Positions 1 through 5,299 of a stretch of DNA of 7,050 nucleotides are shown here, one piece after another. A program made the translations under genes and the position numbers. Source of the DNA: Holophagae bacterium (GTDB lineage Bacteria > Acidobacteriota > Thermoanaerobaculia > Thermoanaerobaculales > Sulfomarinibacteraceae); NCBI GenBank assembly GCA_030637505.1, contig DAOWGJ010000237.1:1-7050 (forward strand), written 5' to 3'. The notes under the pieces were generated by a model, which worked only from the letters and a program-made list of their open reading frames with translations, was not told the DNA's origin and ran no database searches. Within the stretch, counting starts at the first letter, position 1. Every line of letters starts with the position of its first letter.

Positions 1-1925
1 AACTCCCGGCTGGGCACGAGACCGGGGTCGAAGTCCGTCAGAGCCTCGATGGCCTCGTGCGGACGGTTGAGCATCAGGGCGAGAATCCCGACCTGAAAGG
101 TCATCAGGCCGTCGCTCGGCGCCAGGTCCAGGGCCTCACGTGCGTCCCGCAGACCCTCGGAATACCGGCTCTCGTTGAATGCCGAGGCGATGCGAATGAA
201 GAGGCGTTCGTATGAGGTAAGCTGCGCCCTCTGCCCTTCGCTCTGACGGAAGGTGGACGCGGCCCGTGCCCTGTCACCGGACCACCAGCACGCCATGCCT
301 AACCAGAGGCGCGCCGCCGCGAAATCCGGATCGAGCTCCACGGCGCGCTCGAGCCGACGGATCGCCTCGGGTGTGTCCGATCCAAACAGCTCGATACCGG
401 CTATGTACTCGCGATAGGCGTCGAGCCGTGGGGGCGAAGACATCAGACTCAAGTCCATGCGGGCGTCGAAGTGGGTCGCCACGGCGCCCATAATGCGTTG
501 GCGTGCGGATTCGATGAGGTCCATGGGAGCATCACGCGCTCCGACCACCGGTTCCATCGCGTTGATGATCTCGCCACGCGAGAGATCGGTGATCTCGGCC
601 TGGATGTACAGGTCTGCCTCCTGCAAAAAGTACGAGCCGCTGATGACGGTGCCGGCGCGCGTGGCCTCGGCCAGGCCCCGAACCGGATCGTCACCGCCCG
701 ACCCCTCCACTCCACCGGAGGCCGCTGCTCGGTAGATCTGCAGGACAGAGCTTGTGGGCACCACCTTGAGCCCGTCGATTCTGGACAGGCCCTGGGTGAT
801 CCAGTTGGAGGCCATCAGACCGAAGGAGTCCAACGAGGGGTCACCCGTCTGGTTGTCAAAACGCATCACCACGACGCGCAGGGGGTCGAGTGCGGGCTCC
901 TCGGCGTGCACTGCAACCACCTCGGCGTCGTTTGGAGTCGTCGAGCTCCTGGAACGCATCCACCAGGTCGTGGTCACGGCGGCTACGATCAGGAGGCCGG
1001 CGGCAGCCATCCACAGTACTCTTCTGCGGGGCGCTGCCGCCCTGATGTGCGACGCTGCCACAGGCGCATCCGAGTCGGTCACGATGGCGCGCAGGTCGAA
1101 GGCGAGGTCGCTCGCCGACTGGAATCGTTTCTCGGGACGTTTTTCGAGACAGCGGCTGATGACCCGCTCGAGGGGGGCCGGAACCACCGCTCCCGAACCC
1201 GACAGCCGGGGCGGCTCCTCCCTCAGGATCGCCGTCATGACCTCGGGCGCCGAGTCTCGGCCGAAAGCCCTCTGCCCGCCCACCATCTCGTAAAGCACAC
1301 AACCCAGGGAAAACAAGTCGCTGCGGTTGTCCACCGGTCTCCCGCGCACCTGCTCCGGGGCCATGTAGCCCACGGTGCCCATGATCCTGCCGGGTTCGGT
1401 GGCGGCCGGTGTGAGGCTCGCTGTGGCGGCATCCTCCTTGGTCGGCTCCACCACCAGAGCGAGCCCGAAGTCGAGGATCTTCACCCGGTCGTCAGAGGTC
1501 ACGATGATGTTCTCGGGCTTGAGGTCGCGGTGGACAATCCCGTTGGAGTGGGCGGCTGCCAGGCCGTCGGCTACAGCCGCTGCGATCTCGGCGGCCCTCC
1601 TCCACCCCAGTCTCGACCGGCCCACGAGCTCGCGCAGGGTCGGACCCTCGAGCAGCTCCATCACGGCGTAGGAAATGTCCCCCTCCGTGCCGAAATCAAA
1701 GAGCTCGAGAATGTTCGGGTGGGACAGCCGGGCAACGGCCCTGGCCTCGCGCCTGAAGCGATCGAGCCGTTCAGGGTCGTGGGTGAAGCCCTCGGGCAGA
1801 ACCTTGACCGCCACCTCGCGCTCAAGTACGGAGTCGCGAGCGCGGTACACCTCCCCCATCCCACCCGCGCCGAGCGGCGCGAGCACCTCGTAGCGTCCCA
1901 GGCGGGTGCCGGCTTCGATCGCCAT
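1..1925 (-). CDS. Membrane-anchored Ser/Thr protein kinase with TolB-like and TPR extracytoplasmic region (C-terminus beyond window)
   Basis: The frame is open from ATG at 1925 to the left edge: 641 residues with no stop. Residues 12-280 form a complete PknB-type kinase: glycine loop GAGGMGEV (19-26), VAVK with Lys41, Glu60, HRDLKPEN (132-139), DFG (152-154), Thr-rich activation segment, GTVGYMAPE (183-191) and the DLFSLG helix (203-208). All catalytic residues are present, and the HRD arginine makes it an RD kinase, a type usually activated by activation-loop phosphorylation. An arginine cluster (300-302) leads into one membrane segment (303-323). Residues 349-490 resemble the TolB-N/FlgO-like domain common in bacterial kinases of this design. 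From 502 to the edge, alpha-helical TPR-like repeats appear (ERAVELDP, REALDLAP). The expected topology is a cytoplasmic kinase with an external sensory or scaffolding region. GGAGAAGG ends 7 nt before the ATG. It is divergent from the DUF6599 gene. Its substrate and signal cannot be read from sequence. Confidence 0.95.
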   Translation of the reverse strand, partial: MAIEAGTRLGRYEVLAPLGAGGMGEVYRARDSVLEREVAVKVLPEGFTHDPERLDRFRREARAVARLSHPNILELFDFGTEGDISYAVMELLEGPTLRELVGRSRLGWRRAAEIAAAVADGLAAAHSNGIVHRDLKPENIIVTSDDRVKILDFGLALVVEPTKEDAATASLTPAATEPGRIMGTVGYMAPEQVRGRPVDNRSDLFSLGCVLYEMVGGQRAFGRDSAPEVMTAILREEPPRLSGSGAVVPAPLERVISRCLEKRPEKRFQSASDLAFDLRAIVTDSDAPVAASHIRAAAPRRRVLWMAAAGLLIVAAVTTTWWMRSRSSTTPNDAEVVAVHAEEPALDPLRVVVMRFDNQTGDPSLDSFGLMASNWITQGLSRIDGLKVVPTSSVLQIYRAAASGGVEGSGGDDPVRGLAEATRAGTVISGSYFLQEADLYIQAEITDLSRGEIINAMEPVVGARDAPMDLIESARQRIMGAVATHFDARMDLSLMSSPPRLDAYREYIAGIELFGSDTPEAIRRLERAVELDPDFAAARLWLGMACWWSGDRARAASTFRQSEGQRAQLTSYERLFIRIASAFNESRYSEGLRDAREALDLAPSDGLMTFQVGILALMLNRPHEAIEALTDFDPGLVPSRE

Positions 1926-2017
1926 TGTTGAACCTTCTCCCACAAGTATCGCAGGGCGTTGCATGCCTTTTCAAGCGCAGGCTGGTGTGGACCATCTGTG
2001 TCCTCACCATCTAACCC

Positions 2018-2103
2018 GGAGCCGGAACCAAAACCAAGCGGTGCGCCTTGAACCCGAACCCGAGCCCGAGGCCGTTACCGTTGTCGTTGTCCTTGTCGTT
2101 ACC
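2018..2103. repeat. Imperfect hexanucleotide repeat array (G-N4-C units)
   Basis: Nine contiguous hexamers run from 2050 to 2103: GAACCC, GAACCC, GAGCCC, GAGGCC, GTTACC, GTTGTC, GTTGTC, CTTGTC, GTTACC. Eight of the nine begin with G, and all end with C. A related out-of-phase block (GGAGCC, GGAACC, AAAACC) lies at 2018-2035. The unit drifts from GARCCC to GTTRYC along the array, so it is degenerate rather than a clean microsatellite. Read on the minus strand it gives alternating dipeptides (GN, DN, GL, GF), the usual sign of a six-base period rather than of a protein. Its role is unknown; it may be a dispersed intergenic repeat. Confidence 0.75.
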
Positions 2104-2173
2104 GTACCGCTTTGACACGACCCTTTCGACGCTGGACTCGAACACCCACTCCGAGGAATTTCCGGATCGAGCA

Positions 2174-2202
2174 TTCACTGATGATGCTGTGTGAGTTATT
2201 GT
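2174..2202 (+). promoter_or_regulatory. Weak candidate sigma70 promoter for the DUF6599 gene
   Basis: TTCACT (2174-2179) and TATTGT (2197-2202) each match four of six consensus bases and are separated by 17 bases. Initiation near 2209 would give a leader of about 19 bases containing the GGAG site. The match is modest and could be chance. Confidence 0.25.
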
Positions 2203-2216
2203 GGCTCCGCCAGCTT

Positions 2217-2220
2217 GGAG
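2217..2220 (+). promoter_or_regulatory. Shine-Dalgarno site that sets the DUF6599 start
   Basis: GGAG lies 7 bases before ATG 2228. An in-frame GTG at 2201 would add nine residues, but it has no ribosome-binding site and would put extra residues in front of a textbook signal peptide. The ATG is therefore preferred. Confidence 0.7.
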
Positions 2221-2227
2221 ATTTAGA

Positions 2228-3064
2228 ATGAAAACACTGTCACTTGTCATCGCCCTATTCTTCTTGATCAACCCGGCATCCGCCGTCGAATTCCCAGCGA
2301 TCGAAGGATGGAACCCGGCCGGCGAAACCATGACCTTCGGCCCAGACACTTTGTGGGAGCACATCAACGGCGCCGCCGAAACATTCCTCCAGTACGGCTT
2401 TCAGGAGCTCAAGACGGCCGAGCTGTCGAAGGACGGTGTCACGGTCGCTGTCGCGATCTATGAGATGGGCTCACCGCTCAACGCCTTCGGGATCTACCGC
2501 ACTGAGCTTCCCGAGGACGCCGCCACCATCAAGATCGGCGGCCAATCGTTGATTTCCGCGCCCTACCAGGCCCTGCTGGTCAAGAACCGCTTTTATGTCA
2601 AGGTCGATGTCTACGACGGTGAGATCGACGATGCCGGCGGACGGTCGATGCTCAAGGCAATCGCCGCAGCGCTTCCCGGTGGCGACGGTCTGCCCAAGGT
2701 CTTCGCGGAACTTCCGGCCAATGGCCAAATCCCCGGCTCACAGCGATTCACCCGGGAGGCCTTCCTCGGTGTTCGCGAACTCAAGAACTGTATCTCGGCC
2801 GAATACGAAGCAGGCGCCGGCGCCACGGTCCAGTACTTCGTGATGCTGCCGCCGGAGGGCTCGACCATCGATGCCGTCTGGCAGTCGTTGACGGAAAAAT
2901 GGAAGGCCGTACCCCATCAACCGGAGCCCGTCCTCGCGAAGACCGTGCCGTATCGGGGGCTCGTCGGGGTCATTCGAAGCGGCAAGAACATCTTCGGGGT
3001 CTCAGACAGTGAGAACGAAGAGGCGTTGCTGCAGAGCCTGAACCAGTTTTCAGCGGCGCCGTAG
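2228..3064 (+). CDS. Secreted DUF6599-like protein
   Basis: This 278-residue protein starts MKTLSLVIALFFLINPASA, a clear Sec signal peptide with likely cleavage after Ala19 (ASA|V). The mature part opens with the pattern I associate with DUF6599: an FPAIEGW start, then LWEHINGAAETFLQYGF (42-58), then a YEMGSPLNAFGIY segment (78-90). I name the family from memory of these motifs, with no profile search. Residues 105-150 and 175-260 look like two alpha/beta halves (ALLVKNRFYVKVDVY; VQYFVMLP). There is one cysteine (188), no lipobox and no catalytic motif I recognise, so no activity is proposed. The product should be periplasmic or extracytoplasmic. Homologues that I recall are annotated only as hypothetical. 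It stands alone: the kinase upstream is divergent and the permease follows after 93 bases. I see no obvious terminator after the TAG stop. Confidence 0.88.
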   Translation: MKTLSLVIALFFLINPASAVEFPAIEGWNPAGETMTFGPDTLWEHINGAAETFLQYGFQELKTAELSKDGVTVAVAIYEMGSPLNAFGIYRTELPEDAATIKIGGQSLISAPYQALLVKNRFYVKVDVYDGEIDDAGGRSMLKAIAAALPGGDGLPKVFAELPANGQIPGSQRFTREAFLGVRELKNCISAEYEAGAGATVQYFVMLPPEGSTIDAVWQSLTEKWKAVPHQPEPVLAKTVPYRGLVGVIRSGKNIFGVSDSENEEALLQSLNQFSAAP

Positions 3065-3109
3065 TTTAAAGGACCTCGCCCCCCCAACCGAAACTCTCCC
3101 AGGGCCCCT

Positions 3110-3137
3110 CAGGCACCAAGTAAGATAGAACTGCCTG
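3110..3137 (+). promoter_or_regulatory. Inverted repeat just upstream of the permease ribosome-binding site
   Basis: CAGGCA (3110-3115) and TGCCTG (3132-3137) are perfect complements separated by 16 A-rich bases, ending 5 bases before the AGGAGG site. The 6-bp arms could form a leader hairpin or a spaced operator dyad. No T-tract follows, so it is unlikely to be a terminator. A perfect 6-bp match over this spacing can arise by chance. Confidence 0.3.
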
Positions 3138-3157
3138 TAAAGAGGAGGAGAAATATC

Positions 3158-4465
3158 ATGTTGGGAGTTATTGGAGTACTGATATCGATTGCCCTGGTCA
3201 TCTTTCTTGCGTTCAAGGGATGGAGCATCATTCCCGCGTCTCTCCTGTGCTCCCTCGTGGTCATTCTCACAAACAACGCTGAGATCTGGTCGAGCATCTC
3301 CGGTTCGTATGCGGATGGCTTCAAGTATTTCATCGGAGCGTTCTTCCTGATCTTTTTCTTCGGATCACTTTTTGGCAAGGCCATGGGTGACAGCGGTTGT
3401 GCCAACTCGATTTCCTACAAACTGTTGAACACCTTTGGAGCCAAGAGGGCACTTCTCGTGGTCATCCTGTCGACTGCGACTCTGACCTATGGCGGCGTCA
3501 ATGTATTTGTGGTCGTATTCACGATCTATCCGATCGCAGCCGTCCTGTTCAAAGAGGCGGATTTACCGAAAAGACTGATTGTTGGCGCCCTTGCTCTCGG
3601 AGCGGGCACCTTTTCGATGACCGCCCTGCCCGGCACACCCGCAATTCAAAACCTCATTCCCGCTCAGGTCATCGGCACCCCGGCGACGGCGGCCCCTGTT
3701 CTCGGCATCGTGGCGAGCGTCATCATGTTTGCTCTGGGTTATTGGTACCTCTCTTGGCAGTCACGAGTCGCCGAAAGGAATGACGAACATTTCGTCCCGG
3801 GTCCCAACGATGATTTTGAGAGGATGTCCCTCGTTGACCCGAGCCTGCTTCCCGATTGGAGGCTGGCCTTTCTTCCCCTGGTATGCGTTATTGGGCTGAT
3901 CGTGATCTTGAAAAATATCAACCCAATTTACGCAGTGACGATTGCCCTGATCGCAGGAACAGCGCTGACCAACGTCTTGTTTTGGAAACGAATCTCAGAC
4001 CCCCTCAAGACACTCAACGAGGGTGTCTCTCAAAGTGTGATGCCCTTGCTGAACACCGCGGCGATCGTAGGATTCGGTTTTGTCGTCAAAGGCGTCGTCG
4101 CATTCCAGGCCTTCGTCGACTTTGCACTGTCTTTGCCCTTGCCGCCACTCGCGTCTGCCGCCTGCGCAGTCAACATCATGGCCGGAATCACCGGATCCGC
4201 CAGCGGTGGCTTGACAATTTTCATGAAAACGATGGGCCCCAAATATATGGAGATGGGCATCGATCCTGAGGTCCTCCATAGAATCTGTTCCGTCGCGTCA
4301 GGCGGACTGGATTCCCTCCCCCACTCCGGGGCGGTCATTACGCTCCTGATGGTCATGGGTGTCACCCACAAAGAAGGCTACAAAGACCTCGGAGTCGTCA
4401 CCGTGCTCTTTCCACTCGTGGCGACAGTCGCCATCATCCTCCTTGCATTGATGGGTATTCGCTAA
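3158..4465 (+). CDS. GntP-family organic-acid permease (gluconate / 3-hydroxybutyrate type)
   Basis: This 435-residue, highly hydrophobic protein has the length of GntP permeases, which import gluconate, related sugar acids or D-3-hydroxybutyrate with protons across the inner membrane. Family-like signatures include TYGGVNVFVVVF (110-121), TALPGTPAIQN (155-165), GITGSASGGLTIF (343-355) and GGLDSLPHSGAVI (382-394) followed by the cytoplasmic-looking THKEGYKDL. Around 10-12 hydrophobic segments are visible, with a polar central loop at 201-236. The start is firm: AGGAGG ends 9 bases before the ATG. The motifs remind me more of the 3-hydroxybutyrate/citrate branch than of classical gluconate transporters, but no metabolic gene lies beside it to fix the substrate. 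Base composition appears less GC-rich than the kinase. The gene ends in a stop that overlaps the converging YjdF gene. Confidence 0.9.
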   Translation: MLGVIGVLISIALVIFLAFKGWSIIPASLLCSLVVILTNNAEIWSSISGSYADGFKYFIGAFFLIFFFGSLFGKAMGDSGCANSISYKLLNTFGAKRALLVVILSTATLTYGGVNVFVVVFTIYPIAAVLFKEADLPKRLIVGALALGAGTFSMTALPGTPAIQNLIPAQVIGTPATAAPVLGIVASVIMFALGYWYLSWQSRVAERNDEHFVPGPNDDFERMSLVDPSLLPDWRLAFLPLVCVIGLIVILKNINPIYAVTIALIAGTALTNVLFWKRISDPLKTLNEGVSQSVMPLLNTAAIVGFGFVVKGVVAFQAFVDFALSLPLPPLASAACAVNIMAGITGSASGGLTIFMKTMGPKYMEMGIDPEVLHRICSVASGGLDSLPHSGAVITLLMVMGVTHKEGYKDLGVVTVLFPLVATVAIILLALMGIR

Positions 4466-5094
4466 ACTGGCAAACCACCTGAGGCGCCCCGAAGCCGCAG
4501 GAGGAGATAAAGGGCCGACGCGGCGATGGCCCCGAAGCCGTCGGCGAGCATGTCTTTTTGTGCATCCCACGGGTCACCCTGGGAACCGAGAAACGCAGCG
4601 CCGGCCGACGGATCCGAGAGGACGGCGAATATCCACTCAATGATTTCGTAGACCGCCGCCACAGTGAAGATACCCATCACCGGGACAAGGAACAACAACC
4701 ATCGGGCCTCGACGAATCGCCGGCGATCGAGCAACTCCGCAAACGCAAAGGCATAGAACCCTACCGAGAAGTGGGCCATGCGGTCGAAATGATTGCGTTC
4801 GAAACCAAAGGTGTCCGAGACCCACTGAAAAGGCACGCGTTCGAAGGTGAAGTGGCCGCCGATGGTGTGGAGAAAAACCAGCACAGCCATCATCAAGTAG
4901 GCCGTGTTCGAAAAGCGGAACCACCGGAAGGTCAGAACCAGGATCGCGACGATCAAGACGATTGGAATGTTTTCGGCAACCCAGACTTCGCGGTCGAAGG
5001 GCCGGATGGCACATACCGTGAACAGCGCCAGATACATACCAAAGAGTCCATGAGGAAGGTACCGAATTGGAGCGCTGTTCGATGTCTTCATCAT
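4462..5094 (-). CDS. YjdF/DUF2238-family integral membrane protein
   Basis: From ATG 5094 the protein has 210 residues, almost the length I recall for E. coli YjdF. It has about six hydrophobic segments and conserved polar motifs of the DUF2238 family: HTIGGHFTF (76-84), RNHFDRMAHFSVGF (100-113), YEIIEW (139-144) and GDPWDAQKDMLAD (173-185). The membrane-embedded His, Asp and Glu residues suggest a catalytic or ion-handling role, but no function is established. Start choice is uncertain: tandem ATGs sit at 5094 and 5091, and an in-frame TTG at 5127 would add 11 residues. None has a good Shine-Dalgarno site; ATG 5094 is chosen for codon and length. Its TAG stop (4464-4462) overlaps the TAA of the converging permease gene. 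The sulfotransferase gene is divergent upstream. Confidence 0.88.
   Translation of the reverse strand: MMKTSNSAPIRYLPHGLFGMYLALFTVCAIRPFDREVWVAENIPIVLIVAILVLTFRWFRFSNTAYLMMAVLVFLHTIGGHFTFERVPFQWVSDTFGFERNHFDRMAHFSVGFYAFAFAELLDRRRFVEARWLLFLVPVMGIFTVAAVYEIIEWIFAVLSDPSAGAAFLGSQGDPWDAQKDMLADGFGAIAASALYLLLRLRGASGGLPV
4478..4501. terminator. Possible hairpin at the convergent gene ends
   Basis: CCTGAGGC (4478-4485) and GCCGCAGG (4494-4501) pair over seven of eight positions with one A/G mismatch and an 8-base loop. The hairpin starts 12 bases after the permease stop and lies within the last codons of the YjdF gene. Neither strand has a strong U-tract after it, so intrinsic termination would be inefficient; it may only protect 3' ends. 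Confidence 0.25.
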
Positions 5095-5178
5095 TCGATT
5101 ATGACGGGTGTTCAATGCATCTGACAAGTATTTCGCCGGATTCCACGGCGCCCATTTTTCGATAAAAAAGAGGGAATA

Positions 5179-5201
5179 TCTCGAAACCGAGACGCGTTCT
5201 C
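5179..5201. promoter_or_regulatory. Overlapping operator-like dyads at the -35/spacer region
   Basis: TCTCG (5179-5183), AAAC, then CGAGA (5188-5192) form a perfect 5-bp hairpin or dyad covering the -35 hexamer. The same GAGA (5189-5192) also pairs with TCTC (5198-5201) in the spacer. The central arm can pair with either side. The position suggests a repressor or activator site, but the arms are short. Confidence 0.35.
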
Positions 5202-5208
5202 ATATAAT
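5181..5208 (+). promoter_or_regulatory. Probable sigma70 promoter of the sulfotransferase operon
   Basis: TATAAT at 5203-5208 is a perfect -10. TCGAAA at 5181-5186, 16 bases upstream, matches four of six -35 positions. Initiation would fall near 5215, giving a leader of about 85 bases before ATG 5300 and excluding the in-frame start at 5108. Confidence 0.5.
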
Positions 5209-5286
5209 AGAGTATGGTCCGCAGAAAACCTGGGCGAGAGACCGGAAGGAGGATATTGAATTGCATCCCCCATTTCGGAGGCTCAT

Positions 5287-5294
5287 AAGGGAGG
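5287..5294 (+). promoter_or_regulatory. Shine-Dalgarno site that sets the sulfotransferase start
   Basis: AAGGGAGG ends 5 bases before ATG 5300. The frame stays open upstream to 5108, but that stretch lies ahead of the predicted transcription start and has a charged, unconserved-looking translation, so 5300 is taken as the start. Confidence 0.7.
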
Positions 5295-5299
5295 CCCTC

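Larger units (their letters stand above)
1926..2227. other. Divergent intergenic region between kinase and DUF6599 gene
   Basis: About 300 bases separate two divergent genes. The left end holds the kinase Shine-Dalgarno site (1933-1940). The middle (2018-2103) is occupied by hexamer-periodic low-complexity sequence. The right end holds a weak candidate promoter and the Shine-Dalgarno site for the plus-strand gene. A small dyad, TTCGA-N8-TCGAA, lies at 2125-2142. Open frames across this stretch on either strand consist of low-complexity dipeptides or antisense of the flanking genes, so I call no gene here. Confidence 0.7.
5095..5299. other. Divergent control region between YjdF and sulfotransferase genes
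   Basis: These 205 bases separate divergent genes and are clearly more AT-rich in the centre than the flanks. They contain the TATAAT promoter, two overlapping dyads and the Shine-Dalgarno site for the plus-strand operon. No clear promoter for the minus-strand gene stands out. Open frames on both strands have no recognisable content. Confidence 0.6.

Noticed and set aside
471..1931. A 486-codon open frame on the plus strand opposite the kinase gene
   Set aside because: The minus strand encodes an intact kinase with every catalytic motif. The plus-strand reading is rich in Arg, Gly, His and Pro with no recognisable domain, as expected antisense to a GC-rich gene.
1945..1974. Kinase promoter candidate on the minus strand: TTGAAA, 18-base spacer, GATACT
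   Set aside because: The hexamers match fairly well, but initiation would fall about 7 bases past the -10, inside the GGAGAAGG ribosome-binding site, leaving almost no leader. It is therefore not called as a feature.
2120..2150. A tRNA T-arm-like string on the minus strand (GTTCGAGTCC)
   Set aside because: The flanking bases do not form the 5-bp T stem, and no acceptor, D or anticodon arms are present, so it is neither a tRNA nor a supported attachment site.
2011..2367. A minus-strand 118-codon frame through the hexamer array
   Set aside because: Its C-terminal part is the array read as alternating dipeptides (GN, DN, GL, GF), and its N-terminal part is antisense to the DUF6599 signal peptide. 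No ribosome-binding site or family resemblance is visible.
5108..5299. N-terminal extension of the sulfotransferase to an in-frame GTG at 5108
   Set aside because: It would place the start before the TATAAT promoter, without a ribosome-binding site, and add 64 charged residues ahead of the export signal.
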